Shown: positions 35,160 through 44,084, counted from the stretch's first letter. The stretch is DNA of 64,000 bases from an uncultured Clostridia bacterium (GCA_910583755.1 CAJTZO010000010.1:1-64000), one strand, 5' to 3'. Notes: generated by a model not told the origin, from the sequence alone. Program-made: numbers and translations.

Positions 35160-35633
35160 ATGAAAAAACTTTCTATCGCGTTTATTGTTGTAATGCTTTT
35201 TTGCTTTGCACCAGTGCTTGTTTACGCAAGGCCTCTTGATGCTGAAACGGCGGAGCAGGAACTTGGTCTTTCCGTAACAAGTGGCATTGATATGTCAAAG
35301 GAAACACAGTCCACCTTTGATGATTCTAAAATTATCGCAGGTGTCGCAAATCAAGGAACTGCCATTGAAATCAGTGTTTGTACAAAAGACGCCAATGGGG
35401 AGTTGACAGAGAATGCGTGCTTTGAAATTGAAGTCGGCGCTTCTGGTATTTTTAGCCAGACTGTTGAATTAAGCCTTGGAGAGAATGTTGTAGCTATTAC
35501 AGCATCAAAAGAGGGATGCGAAACAGTCAGTGGAGAAACCATTGTCAAAAGGCGTAATATTACGATTAAAAATGAATTGGAGAATACAGTTTCGATTCCC
35601 GGCAGCACAAGAAACCTATCGCTAACAATGTAA
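35160..35633 (+). CDS. Secreted protein inserted in the wal operon
   Basis: A 157-residue protein with a clear signal peptide: KKLSIAFIVVMLFCFAPVLV then YARP, with probable cleavage after VYA. The mature part has a beta-rich, bacterial Ig-like pattern (TAIEISVCTKDANGE, FSQTVELSLGENVVAITASK). It is not part of the usual wal cluster, which goes straight from walK to yycH. Its codon use is less AT-rich than its neighbours. The upstream WalR-type box suggests it is a target of WalR. It starts after TTAAGGAGGCC, a strong ribosome binding site. Likely a cell-wall-side protein that could report or modify wall state. Confidence 0.75.
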   Translation: MKKLSIAFIVVMLFCFAPVLVYARPLDAETAEQELGLSVTSGIDMSKETQSTFDDSKIIAGVANQGTAIEISVCTKDANGELTENACFEIEVGASGIFSQTVELSLGENVVAITASKEGCETVSGETIVKRRNITIKNELENTVSIPGSTRNLSLTM

Positions 35634-35669
35634 TTGGGCAAAAATGAAATATAGAAGCGGTGAAAATCA

Positions 35670-37055
35670 ATGAATATCAACAAAATGAAAAGTTTTGTCA
35701 TTATTATTTTGGTTATAGCTGCTGTTTATCAAACGGGATTGTTATGGCTTGAGGATACTGCAAGCCATAACTTTTTTTATACTGTTTTTGGTCTAGGTGG
35801 ACAAAAACAAGTGACGGCAGAAGAAAAGACATTGCTTTTGCCTAGTAAATTTGTGATAGGCAGTGGAAATAGAAAATATACGGTGGCATATGCAAGCGAT
35901 ATTGAAAAAGAAGCAATTTTATCAGAAAGTGATAATTTATTACAGGAAATATTAACACAAGGAACAGCAGATACCTTAAAACAAGAAATTGATTGGGAAA
36001 CAATTTTAGAAGAAAGGTGTTTATTACTAGAATATCATTCTTTTATCCCTGTTACAGAATATTTTCAAAATTATAGTAAAAAATTTTTGGTACCTTCTAT
36101 TAAAAATTTTAACTATATTGCACTTATACCAAGTAAAACAAGCAATGGAACAACAAATATTTACTTTATCAATACAAATTTGGAACAAAGTTGCCGTGTT
36201 ACAATGGAGAAATCTCGTTTTGCTACAACACTATATTCTATGTTGGAATCGAAAGAGAATTATTTAACTTATGTTTCTACAAAACAAAGTGGCTTTAATC
36301 TATTTCAAGACAGTGTATTTGTGCCACAGTGGAAGGAAAAAACCTTACCTTATAGAAGTGTTATGGAAATGAATCCCTTTATGCAAGATGGCAGTATTAA
36401 CCGTTATTATTTAGAAAATTCTGTAGATAGTTTTTTCAAAAATTTAGAATCGGATTGGAATAGAGTGGATGAAACAGGTACTTTTGTATTTAGCGATGAA
36501 ACTGTAGTGGTAAGATATTATCCAAAGGGAATCTTAGAATATTATAGTTATGAAAGATATGATACAGAAGCAACAACAGATATTGCTACTGGTTATCAAA
36601 TTTGTAAAAATTTTATGAATAATGATATTTCCTTAGAAACAGATGTTTATTTATCTGGGGTAGAAATTAATCGAAATGAAATGATATATTATTTTGATTA
36701 TACCATAGATAATTATCCTATTTTATTTTCTGAAGCAATTCAAAAAGAATTTGAAATGCCTCATGCGATTGAATTTTCTATCCGAGGAAATTCTGTCAGA
36801 AAGTACAAAAGATATGCTCATAATTTTAAGGCAGTTGATAGTAAAGATAAAGAAATATCTGTAGAATTTTTAGAAGCACTCGACCAAGCGATTGAACAAT
36901 ATCAAATCAACCATGAAAATGCAGAAGTGAAAGAAGTAGAAGACATGTATTTAGCTTATTTTGTAGAACCTAATTTTTCTGTTACCATGAAATGGATAAC
37001 AGAATTATATGATGAATTATATATTGGAAAAACAGTAAGTGATAAAAAAACATAA
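35670..37055 (+). CDS. yycH: YycH (WalH)-like regulator of WalK
   Basis: A 461-residue protein with one N-terminal membrane anchor (KSFVIIILVIAAVYQTGLLWL) and a long extracellular part with many aromatic and acidic residues. Sequence similarity within the family is low, but size, topology and place (after walK, before a YycI-like gene) match YycH, which binds WalK in the membrane. It starts at 35670 without a strong SD (AAGCGGTG at ten bases), so it may be coupled to the secreted-protein gene ahead. Confidence 0.8.
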   Translation: MNINKMKSFVIIILVIAAVYQTGLLWLEDTASHNFFYTVFGLGGQKQVTAEEKTLLLPSKFVIGSGNRKYTVAYASDIEKEAILSESDNLLQEILTQGTADTLKQEIDWETILEERCLLLEYHSFIPVTEYFQNYSKKFLVPSIKNFNYIALIPSKTSNGTTNIYFINTNLEQSCRVTMEKSRFATTLYSMLESKENYLTYVSTKQSGFNLFQDSVFVPQWKEKTLPYRSVMEMNPFMQDGSINRYYLENSVDSFFKNLESDWNRVDETGTFVFSDETVVVRYYPKGILEYYSYERYDTEATTDIATGYQICKNFMNNDISLETDVYLSGVEINRNEMIYYFDYTIDNYPILFSEAIQKEFEMPHAIEFSIRGNSVRKYKRYAHNFKAVDSKDKEISVEFLEALDQAIEQYQINHENAEVKEVEDMYLAYFVEPNFSVTMKWITELYDELYIGKTVSDKKT

Positions 37056-37075
37056 AGAGAAAAGGAGGGAGAACT

Positions 37076-37960
37076 TTGGAATGGAAATCTGTTAAAAATT
37101 TATTACTTGTTATGCTTTTACTTATGAATGTGGTATTAGGATTTTTTAATTATCGACAATATCAGGAAAATGTATTAACTTCTAGCCAAGAAAAAGCAAT
37201 TTATCAAGTTCTCTCTCAAAATCGTATTATATTATATACTGATATTTTGACAAAATTTCCTCCTATGAGAAAGCTTTCTTTAAGTGCACCCATTTATAGT
37301 AGGGATGAAATGAAACATCAGTTTTTTCAGCAAGAGGAGGCAAGTATTACTGTAGAATTTAATAAAACGATTATTACAAGTGAGACCAAAACCTTGACAA
37401 TGGAAGGAAATAAAGGGCAATTATCTTTTTTAAATGGAACACGAGAAGCTAAAAAAGTTACGCTAACAGAAGCAAGAAAAGAAGCAGAGGAATTTATGAA
37501 TTCTTTAAGTGGAAAAAATGTAGAAAATTTTGAAGTAGGGAATGTGCAAGAAATAAGAAGTGGCTATAAAGTAACTTTTTTTCAAAAATATAAAGGGGAA
37601 TATGTTTTTGCAAATTGTTTTGAGGTGTATGTAGGAGAAAGAGGGATTTCCTATGTTACTTTAAATTATTATAATACGGAAGGATTTACAGGGGATAAAA
37701 AAGATATTTGTTTTTCTGATGAAGCATTGCTTACTTTTTTAGTGGAGATGGAAAAAGAAAGAGAAGAAACTGGAATTTATGAAACTGTAACCATACAAAA
37801 AATGGAACTAGGGTATGATTTTCAAGAAATGGAAGATTTAAAAGTAGATAATGTTGCAAAACTTGTTCCTTGTTATAGAATTTATGTTTTAGGAAAAGAA
37901 AAACCCTATACTATCAATGCTTATACCAATGAAATAATACGAGAAGTAAAAGAAGGATAA
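37076..37960 (+). CDS. yycI: YycI (WalI)-like regulator of WalK
   Basis: A 294-residue protein that starts with TTG at 37076 after AGGAGGGAGAAC. The start EWKSVKNLLLVMLLLMNVVL is the single membrane anchor typical of YycI (basic-aromatic start, one segment, short FNYRQY linker), and the extracellular part ends with INAYTNEIIREV as in the YycI/PepSY-like fold. In B. subtilis YycH and YycI together hold WalK in check. It follows yycH by 20 bases. Confidence 0.82.
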   Translation: MEWKSVKNLLLVMLLLMNVVLGFFNYRQYQENVLTSSQEKAIYQVLSQNRIILYTDILTKFPPMRKLSLSAPIYSRDEMKHQFFQQEEASITVEFNKTIITSETKTLTMEGNKGQLSFLNGTREAKKVTLTEARKEAEEFMNSLSGKNVENFEVGNVQEIRSGYKVTFFQKYKGEYVFANCFEVYVGERGISYVTLNYYNTEGFTGDKKDICFSDEALLTFLVEMEKEREETGIYETVTIQKMELGYDFQEMEDLKVDNVAKLVPCYRIYVLGKEKPYTINAYTNEIIREVKEG

Positions 37961-37972
37961 AGAAAACTATTT

Positions 37973-38119
37973 CACTTCAATGTGCAGTAGCGAAACACTA
38001 GTTTCACATGAAAGTTCTTTGCTAAACTTTCTTTCCAGAAAGCATAGAAAAACTTGACCAAAAGCTTTAAGGAAAAATTTTGTTTTTCGAGTGGCAAACA
38101 AAAATTTATTGACAGACTG
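37973..38119. repeat. Dispersed repeat, variant copy F
   Basis: Starts TTCACTTCAATGTGCAGTAGC like copies A and B, contains GAAACACTAGTTTCAC and CTTTCTTTCCAGAAAG, and ends ATTTATTGACAGACTG, which is the reverse complement of the left end of the full copies. It lies between yycI and murA; the remaining 38120-38392 contains AT-rich promoter-like sequence. Confidence 0.65.
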
Positions 38120-38392
38120 AAGCGTACTGCTTGAAAGTAGACGCTTTTTTTATGAAAAAATGCCAATTTTAATTTATACTATAAAAAATGTTTGAGATTT
38201 TAGTATTTAGTGGTATAATTGCTATAATAAAAATGAAACAACTGCAAATAGATATTATTTATGGTATAATATATTGTTAATAGATTTGTTTTTTAAAAAT
38301 AGAAGCGGAGTTTCTATTTTTTATCATGTAATCCTACTAAGATAAATATGAAATAAAAAACAAGAGTTTCTTTGGGAGGAATTGAAGTTTTT

Positions 38393-39649
38393 ATGGACAA
38401 ATTAATTGTAATGGGGCAAAAACAGTTAAAAGGAGAAGTTTGCATTAGTGGTGCAAAAAATGCAGCAGTTGCGATTATTCCAGCTGCTATTATGGCAGAC
38501 GATGTTAGTATCATTGAAAACTTACCTTGCATTGAAGATGTAAGTAGTTTATGTAATACAATAAATAAAATTGGAGCAAAAAGCTCTTTTTTAAATAAAC
38601 ATACACTGCAAATTGATGGCAGAAATATTCATAATATTTGTGCGACCTATGAAGAAGTGCAAAAGATTCGTGCTTCTTATTATCTTTTAGGTGCACTTTT
38701 GGCACGTTTTAAAAAAGCTGAAGTTGCTATGCCGGGAGGTTGCAACTTTGGTACAAGACCCATTGACTTGCATTTAAAGGGTTTTCGAGCATTAGGAGCA
38801 AATGTCATTGTAGAAAATGGAATTGTAAAAGCGTATGCAGATAAGTTAGTAGGTACTTCTATTTATATGGACCAGGTAAGTGTTGGTGCAACCATTAATA
38901 TTATGTTAGCAGCAACAATGGCAGAAGGAAAAACAATTATCGAAAATGCTGCAAAAGAACCACATATTGTAGATACTGCAAACTTTTTAAATTTTATGGG
39001 TGCTAATATTAAAGGTGCTGGTACAGATGTTATCCGTATTACTGGTGTAAAAAGATTACATGGTGCACAATATACCATTATACCAGACCAGATAGAAGCA
39101 GGTACTTATATGATTGCTTCTGCGATTACAGGAGGAGACATTCTTGTAAAAAATATTATACCAAAACATATGGACTCTCTTTCTGCAAAGTTAGTAGAGA
39201 TGAATGTAAAAGTAGAAGAATTTGACGATGCGATTCGTGTTATATCAGACAAACCTTTAAAAAATGTAAATGTAAAAACAATGAGTTATCCCGGTTTTCC
39301 AACAGACTTACAGCCACAGATGGCAGCATTATTAAGTGTCTGTCAAGGAACAAACATTATTACAGAAAATGTTTGGGAAAATCGTTTTCAATATATTGAT
39401 GAATTACGTCGTATGGGAGCAAATATTACAGTGGATGGCAGAATTGCTGTCATAGAAGGTGTACCTTATCTGACAGGCTCTCAGGTTTCTGCTACTGATT
39501 TAAGAGCAGGAGCAGCCATGATATTAGCTGGATTGGCAGCAAAAGGAGAAACACATATTGAAAACACAAAGTATATTGACAGAGGTTATGAGGATGTAGA
39601 ACATAAACTTTCCACTTTGGGTGCTGATATCAAAAGAGTACAAATATAA
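38393..39649 (+). CDS. murA: UDP-N-acetylglucosamine 1-carboxyvinyltransferase
   Basis: A 418-residue enzyme of peptidoglycan synthesis that transfers enolpyruvate from PEP to UDP-GlcNAc. Motifs: KLIVMGQKQLKGEVCISGAK with the Lys22-type residue and Asn, RASYYLLGALL, and MPGGCNFGTRPIDLHLKGF containing the catalytic Cys (target of fosfomycin in the family); FPTDLQPQMAALL also fits. The ATG at 38393 is 12 bases after GGGAGGA; the frame runs upstream to 38372 without support. Its place between yycI and yycJ is a common arrangement in Clostridia. Confidence 0.95.
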   Translation: MDKLIVMGQKQLKGEVCISGAKNAAVAIIPAAIMADDVSIIENLPCIEDVSSLCNTINKIGAKSSFLNKHTLQIDGRNIHNICATYEEVQKIRASYYLLGALLARFKKAEVAMPGGCNFGTRPIDLHLKGFRALGANVIVENGIVKAYADKLVGTSIYMDQVSVGATINIMLAATMAEGKTIIENAAKEPHIVDTANFLNFMGANIKGAGTDVIRITGVKRLHGAQYTIIPDQIEAGTYMIASAITGGDILVKNIIPKHMDSLSAKLVEMNVKVEEFDDAIRVISDKPLKNVNVKTMSYPGFPTDLQPQMAALLSVCQGTNIITENVWENRFQYIDELRRMGANITVDGRIAVIEGVPYLTGSQVSATDLRAGAAMILAGLAAKGETHIENTKYIDRGYEDVEHKLSTLGADIKRVQI

Positions 39650-39666
39650 AGAAAAGGAGAGATTGT

Positions 39667-40461
39667 ATGTCTGTAAAGTTTTGTACCATTGCCAGCGGAA
39701 GTAGTGGAAATAGTATATTTATTGGTACAGAACATACCAAATTATTAATAGATGCAGGGTTAAGTGGAAAGCGTATTGTAGAAGGTTTATCTTCTTTAAA
39801 TACTGTAGGAAGCAATATAGATGCTCTTTTTGTTACACATGAACATGCAGACCATATCAGAGGAGTTGGTATCCTTTCCAGAAAATTTGATATTCCCATT
39901 TATGCTACACCTGGAACATGGGAAGCTATGGAACATCAAATTGGTAAAATTACACCCAAAAATAAACAATATGTGTATCCAGAAGAACGTTGTATTATTA
40001 ATGATATTTGTATCAACCCTTTTTCTATTCCACATGATGCAAATGAACCAGTAGGATATAACATTGAAACAGAAAATCATAAAATAACCATTGCTACAGA
40101 CTTGGGGCATATTACAAAAAACATAAAACAACAACTATTTGATAGTGAATTATTGCTTTTAGAAGCGAATCATGATGAAGAAATGGTAAAAAATAGTTTT
40201 TATTCTTACCAGTTACAGGATAGGATATTAGGGCAACAGGGACATCTTTCTAACAAAACAGCAGGAGAATTATTATGTGAAATTATGTCTGAAAAATTAA
40301 ATTATGTTTTTTTGGGGCATTTAAGTGAAGAAAATAATTATCCTAATTTAGCCTATGATACTGTAAAAAATATACTACAAAAAAATAAAATAAATATAGG
40401 AAAACAATTCCAATTAGAAGTAGCACCAAGAAATGGAAATAGTTCTGTTATTACATTGTAA
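39667..40461 (+). CDS. yycJ: YycJ (WalJ) metallo-beta-lactamase-fold hydrolase
   Basis: A 264-residue protein with the metal-binding motif THEHADHIRG near residue 58, IASGSSGNSIFIG at the start, ATDLGHI (later metal Asp) and LGHLSEENNYP. This is the YycJ/WalJ family of MBL-fold nucleases linked to DNA replication and the cell wall. AAAGGAGAG precedes the start. It follows murA by 17 bases and leads to rlmH. Confidence 0.92.
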   Translation: MSVKFCTIASGSSGNSIFIGTEHTKLLIDAGLSGKRIVEGLSSLNTVGSNIDALFVTHEHADHIRGVGILSRKFDIPIYATPGTWEAMEHQIGKITPKNKQYVYPEERCIINDICINPFSIPHDANEPVGYNIETENHKITIATDLGHITKNIKQQLFDSELLLLEANHDEEMVKNSFYSYQLQDRILGQQGHLSNKTAGELLCEIMSEKLNYVFLGHLSEENNYPNLAYDTVKNILQKNKINIGKQFQLEVAPRNGNSSVITL

Positions 40462-40467
40462 GGAGAA

Positions 40468-40950
40468 ATGATGCACATTACAATTATAGCTGTGGGAAAA
40501 TTAAAAGAAAAATATTGGAAAGATGCCATAGAAGAATATAGAAAACGTTTGTCAAAATATTGTAAATTAGAAGTGATTGAGTTGGCAGATGAAAAAACAC
40601 CAGAAAATAGTAGTCCGGCAGAAGAAGAACAGATTCTGAAAAAAGAAGGACAAAGAATTATAAAAGCAATCAAACAAGATGCACTTATTATTGCCCTTGC
40701 GATAGAAGGGAAGATGTTTTCTTCAGAGCAATTTGCAGCACAAATAGAAAAAGATATGATTCAAGGTTTGAGTCACCTTATCTTTATCATTGGTGGTTCT
40801 CTAGGCTTATCAAAAGAAGTTATAAGTAGGTCAGATAGAATGCTTAGTTTTTCTGCCATGACATTTCCACATCAGATGATGAGAGTGATATTGTTAGAAC
40901 AAATCTACAGAGCAATGCGCATTATAAAAAAAGAACCTTATCATAAGTAA
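40468..40950 (+). CDS. rlmH: 23S rRNA pseudouridine 1915 N3-methyltransferase RlmH
   Basis: A 160-residue SPOUT-fold methyltransferase. The family features are HITIIAVGKLKEKYWKDAIE at the start, FIIGGSLGLSKEV (SAM knot) and the C-terminal LLEQIYRAMRIIKKEPYHK. It modifies helix 69 of the 50S subunit. It starts six bases after yycJ. Its place at the end of the wal cluster is conserved in Firmicutes. Confidence 0.96.
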   Translation: MMHITIIAVGKLKEKYWKDAIEEYRKRLSKYCKLEVIELADEKTPENSSPAEEEQILKKEGQRIIKAIKQDALIIALAIEGKMFSSEQFAAQIEKDMIQGLSHLIFIIGGSLGLSKEVISRSDRMLSFSAMTFPHQMMRVILLEQIYRAMRIIKKEPYHK

Positions 40951-40962
40951 AGGAGGGATAGT

Positions 40963-41328
40963 ATGAAAAAAGTAATAAAAAATAATGTTGAAATTGTAAT
41001 AATAGAACAAAATGAATTATGGATAGAACAAGCTTCTTCCGCTGTTAGTGCGATAATGGACATAAAGTATCAAAATGCTTGTAGTAATATAGTAATAGAT
41101 AAAAAATGTATTGCAGAAGGTTTTTTTCAGTTAAGCACAGGACTTGCAGGGGAAATATTCCAAAAATTAATAAACTATCATATAAAATTAGCCATTTTTG
41201 GAGATTTTTCTATTTATACCAGTCAAGCTTTAAAAGATTTTATCTATGAAAGTAATCAAGGAAAAGATTTCTTTTTTGTAACAACAGAAGAAGAAGCTAT
41301 TGAAAAATTTAGTGCTATTTGTAAATAG
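40963..41328 (+). CDS. DUF4180-type protein
   Basis: A 121-residue protein. The order [60 protein letters not shown] and [20 protein letters not shown] matches what I remember of the DUF4180 family. No function is known. AAAGGAGGG precedes the start. It lies 12 bases after rlmH and 14 before recR, so it is part of the same transcript. Confidence 0.75.
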   Translation: MKKVIKNNVEIVIIEQNELWIEQASSAVSAIMDIKYQNACSNIVIDKKCIAEGFFQLSTGLAGEIFQKLINYHIKLAIFGDFSIYTSQALKDFIYESNQGKDFFFVTTEEEAIEKFSAICK

Positions 41329-41342
41329 AAAAGGAGCTATCT

Positions 41343-41942
41343 ATGAATTATTATGGAAATCCTATTACAAGATTAATTGAAGAATTTTCTGGATTACCGG
41401 GAATTGGTGGAAAATCTGCCCAAAGATTAGCATTTTACATTATTAATATGCCAAGAGAAAAGGCATTGTCCCTTGCTTCTGCTATTACAGAAGCAAGGGA
41501 CAATGTACGCTATTGTTCTGTTTGTTGGAATTTAACAGATGAAGACCCTTGTCCGATTTGTAGCAATTTAAAAAGAGACCACAAAACCATTATGGTAGTG
41601 GAAGACCCTAGAGATATGGCAGCATATGAAAAAACAAAACAATATCATGGATTATACCATGTACTACATGGAGCTATTTCTCCTATGCTAGGAATTGGTC
41701 CGCAAGAAATTAAAATAAAGGAGTTGCTCCATCGCCTTCAAAATGAAGAAGTAGAGGAAGTCATTCTTGCGACCAATCCTAATGTGGAAGGAGAAGCAAC
41801 CGCAATGTATATTAGCCGCATTTTAAAGCCCTTACAAATTAAAGTAACACGTATTGCAAATGGTGTACCAGTAGGGGGAGATTTAGAATATGTGGATGAG
41901 ATTACATTATCCAGAGCATTAGAAGGCAGACGAGAACTATAA
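41343..41942 (+). CDS. recR: Recombination mediator RecR
   Basis: A 199-residue protein with the helix-hairpin-helix [16 protein letters not shown], the zinc finger [16 protein letters not shown], the Toprim domain ([13 protein letters not shown] ... [17 protein letters not shown]) and the C-terminal [24 protein letters not shown] end. It acts with RecO and RecF in loading RecA. AAAGGAGCT precedes the start. It is not in the dnaX-ybaB operon. The coding sequence contains an 18-bp perfect hairpin at 41464-41505. Confidence 0.96.
   Translation: MNYYGNPITRLIEEFSGLPGIGGKSAQRLAFYIINMPREKALSLASAITEARDNVRYCSVCWNLTDEDPCPICSNLKRDHKTIMVVEDPRDMAAYEKTKQYHGLYHVLHGAISPMLGIGPQEIKIKELLHRLQNEEVEEVILATNPNVEGEATAMYISRILKPLQIKVTRIANGVPVGGDLEYVDEITLSRALEGRREL
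41464..41505 (+). repeat. 18-bp perfect inverted repeat inside recR
   Basis: CATTGTCCCTTGCTTCTG (41464-41481) and CAGAAGCAAGGGACAATG (41488-41505) are perfect reverse complements with a 6-base loop, coding for [14 protein letters not shown] of RecR. The encoded residues look normal for the family. Confidence 0.9.
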
Positions 41943-42033
41943 AATTTAATATATCAATAAAGTCAAAATCTTGGGTTTTGTACTCACCATAATGGAATGT
42001 AGACAAGGCTCTTAAGATTTATAAAACAGATTG

Positions 42034-42276
42034 AGATTGAATTAAAAATTCAATCTCAGTCTGTCAATAAAATCTTTTTTTGTAGGTTTCACCCACATTC
42101 ACCAACTTTTTTTAAAAAAGTTAGACAAAAAACTTTTATGGAAAAACTAATATTTTTAGCGAAACGTTAGTTTCGCACTAAGGTTCTTTGATTCTTTCTT
42201 TTAAGAAAGAATTAGGAGTTTGAGGACTAGCCCTCAAGGTTTTTGACAAGCTGAGATTGAATCAAAAATTCAATCT
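42034..42276. repeat. Dispersed repeat, full copy G (197 bp) with 23-bp flanking repeats
   Basis: The copy runs 42057-42253 (CAGTCTGTCAATAAAA ... GACAAGCTG). It is flanked directly by two copies of a 23-bp sequence, 42034-42056 and 42254-42276, alike at 22 of 23 positions. Each 23-mer is itself a hairpin (AGATTGAAT...ATTCAATCT); the right one is followed by T residues. The region 41943-42033 upstream is without a gene. Confidence 0.75.
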
Positions 42277-42283
42277 TTTTTTA
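42254..42283. terminator. Bidirectional terminator between recR and the 33-codon gene
   Basis: AGATTGAAT (42254-42262) pairs with ATTCAATCT (42268-42276), followed by seven T residues on the plus strand. On the minus strand it lies just behind the stop of the 33-codon ORF. Confidence 0.65.
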
Positions 42284-42382
42284 TTTCCAAAAAATATGTT
42301 TTAAAAAAGGCAGTGCAAAAAACTGCCAAATAAATACAAATATCGCTGTAAAAAAACACCAATTTGATTGTTTCATTAACAT
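42281..42382 (-). CDS. 33-residue hydrophobic membrane peptide
   Basis: The frame starts at 42382 (MLMKQSNWCFFTAIF...) or at the ATG 42376, with AGAGG upstream, and stops at 42281. After a short polar start, about 20 residues are hydrophobic and aromatic (CFFTAIFVFIWQFFALPFL), then a basic HIFWK end, which is the profile of a one-pass small membrane protein. It has its own promoter (42415-42443) and a terminator. It is divergent from the XRE regulator gene at 42540. Function unknown; a small regulatory membrane protein or a type I toxin-like peptide are options. Confidence 0.5.
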   Translation of the reverse strand: MLMKQSNWCFFTAIFVFIWQFFALPFLKHIFWK

Positions 42383-42414
42383 CGCCAACCTCTAAAAAAA
42401 TTTATCATATTTTT

Positions 42415-42443
42415 ATTATAAAGGAATTGAAACAAAAATACAA
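42415..42443 (-). promoter_or_regulatory. Promoter of the 33-codon gene
   Basis: On the minus strand TTGTAT (42443-42438) and TATAAT (42420-42415) are 17 bases apart. Confidence 0.7.
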
Positions 42444-42539
42444 CTTATTAAGTTATATTTTATATAACCTATTGCATTGTTATTTTGCTTTTTGGCTTGG
42501 GCTATACTTTAATCAAAAAGTGAAAAGGCGGTGAAAAGG

Positions 42540-42863
42540 TTGGATTACAAAAAAGAAATGGGTTTACGTCTAAAAGAAACAAGAAAAGAATTGTGTATGA
42601 CACAAGAACAACTTTCTGACCAATTAAATATTTCTCTTAAACATTATAGTGAGGTAGAAAGAGGAATTACAGGACTTTCTGTAGAAAATATCATTAAAAT
42701 TAGTAATATCCTTCATGTAAGTATTGACTATCTTTTAAAAGGTGAAATGAAAAAAGAAGAATTTCCTTATGAAATGGTATTATTTTATCAAAATTGTTCT
42801 GTAGAACAAAAAAAAGGAGTATTACAGATATTTCGTGGCATGGAAAAATTAGCAAAAGAATAA
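42540..42863 (+). CDS. XRE-family helix-turn-helix regulator
   Basis: A protein of about 107 residues with a Cro/CI-type HTH at residues about 12-65: LRLKETRKELCMTQEQLSDQ, LNISLKHYSEVERGITGLS, ENIIKISNILHVSIDYLLKG. The start is uncertain: TTG at 42540 is well spaced from AAGGCGG, while GTG at 42531 overlaps it. No metal or ligand domain is visible; the short C-terminal helix (QKKGVLQIFRGMEKL) is common in regulators of this size. Next to it, divergently, is the 33-codon peptide gene, which it might control. Confidence 0.8.
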   Translation: MDYKKEMGLRLKETRKELCMTQEQLSDQLNISLKHYSEVERGITGLSVENIIKISNILHVSIDYLLKGEMKKEEFPYEMVLFYQNCSVEQKKGVLQIFRGMEKLAKE

Positions 42864-42869
42864 AAAAAT

Positions 42870-42906
42870 GTGTTTCAAAAGAAAATAACTTTTGAAACAC
42901 TTTTTT
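42870..42906. terminator. Bidirectional terminator between XRE gene and cfa
   Basis: GTGTTTCAAAAG (42870-42881) pairs perfectly with CTTTTGAAACAC (42889-42900), with A residues before and T residues after, so it serves both convergent genes. Confidence 0.85.
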
Positions 42907-42911
42907 CATCA

Positions 42912-44084
42912 TCAGTACCATCTTGTCATAGGTAAATGGTTATTCACCCCTTTTGTTAGTAATATTTGGAGTAAATCTACTACACCATTGTGAAATGCTG
43001 CGGCACACGAACAAAGGTATAAATCCCACATTCTAATAAATTCTTCGTCAAACATTGTACGGATGACAGGAAGTTGTGCTCTAAAATTTTTGTCCCAACA
43101 AAGTAGTGTTTTGTGATAATGTAATCTTAAATTTTCAATATCCAAAATATCAAAATTAAATTCAGAACATTCCTTAATGATTTCTCTTAAGGAAGGAATG
43201 ACTCCACCCGGAAAAATATATTTTTTAATCCAAGCATCGCCAGGATATTCTTTTTTTGCACTAATATAATGCAGCAAAAATAATCCTTGTGGTTTTAACA
43301 CTTCATTTACACAAGAAATAAAGTGATGATATTGTTCTCGTCCCACATGCTCTAACATACCTACACTTACAATTCTATCAAATGTTTTGTTTAAATATTT
43401 TAAGTCCCTATAATCCAATAACTCTATAGTAATATCATTTTCCAATCCTTCTTGTATAATACGTTCCTTACATTTTTCATACTGTTCTGTACTTAAGGTG
43501 ATACCTGTTCCTTTAATATGATATTTTTTTGCTGCTTCGATTAAAAGAAATCCCCAGCCACAACCAATATCTAATAATGTCATATTTTCTTTAAGATATA
43601 ATTTTTGTAAAATATAATCAATTTTGTTAATTTGTGCTTGGTAAAGGGAATTATCATTATCTTTGAAGTATCCACAAGAATAACTCATTGTTTTATCTAG
43701 CCAAAGTTGATAAAAATCATTTCCAATATCATAATGAGAACAAACTTCTTTTTTTTGTGTTCTTTTAGAATGAGAGGGAAACAGTAATTTTTTTAATAAG
43801 GATTGGTCTGTAGAAAACTTATCCATTTGACATAAAAAGTGGTCTAATGCTTCATATAAATCCCCTTCTATTTCAAAATCTCTACGCATATATGCCTCCC
43901 CTAAAGCAAGAGAAGTGCTTTTCAATAATTCTTTTATATCAAGTTCTTTTTTAAAATTTACTGTAAAAGTAGGTTCTCCTTCCCCCACCTTGTAACAGTT
44001 TCCTTGATATTTAATAAGAAATGGAGAGGCATCAAATTTTTGTAAAAATTTTACCATCATATTTTCTTCTAAATGTGTCTGCAT
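42912..44084 (-). CDS. cfa: Cyclopropane-fatty-acyl-phospholipid synthase family methyltransferase
   Basis: A 390-residue SAM-dependent enzyme. Features: the lipid-binding N-terminal domain, SHYDIGNDFYQLWLDKTMSY with YSCGYF after it, the SAM motif LLDIGCGWGFLLIEAAKKY near residue 170, VSVGMLEHVGREQYHHFI and KYIFPGGVIPSLREI. This is the CfA synthase layout, which adds a methylene bridge to unsaturated phospholipid acyl chains. The start at 44084 has GAAAGAAGGTTAT upstream. It is monocistronic, facing the XRE regulator. Confidence 0.92.
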   Translation of the reverse strand: MQTHLEENMMVKFLQKFDASPFLIKYQGNCYKVGEGEPTFTVNFKKELDIKELLKSTSLALGEAYMRRDFEIEGDLYEALDHFLCQMDKFSTDQSLLKKLLFPSHSKRTQKKEVCSHYDIGNDFYQLWLDKTMSYSCGYFKDNDNSLYQAQINKIDYILQKLYLKENMTLLDIGCGWGFLLIEAAKKYHIKGTGITLSTEQYEKCKERIIQEGLENDITIELLDYRDLKYLNKTFDRIVSVGMLEHVGREQYHHFISCVNEVLKPQGLFLLHYISAKKEYPGDAWIKKYIFPGGVIPSLREIIKECSEFNFDILDIENLRLHYHKTLLCWDKNFRAQLPVIRTMFDEEFIRMWDLYLCSCAAAFHNGVVDLLQILLTKGVNNHLPMTRWY

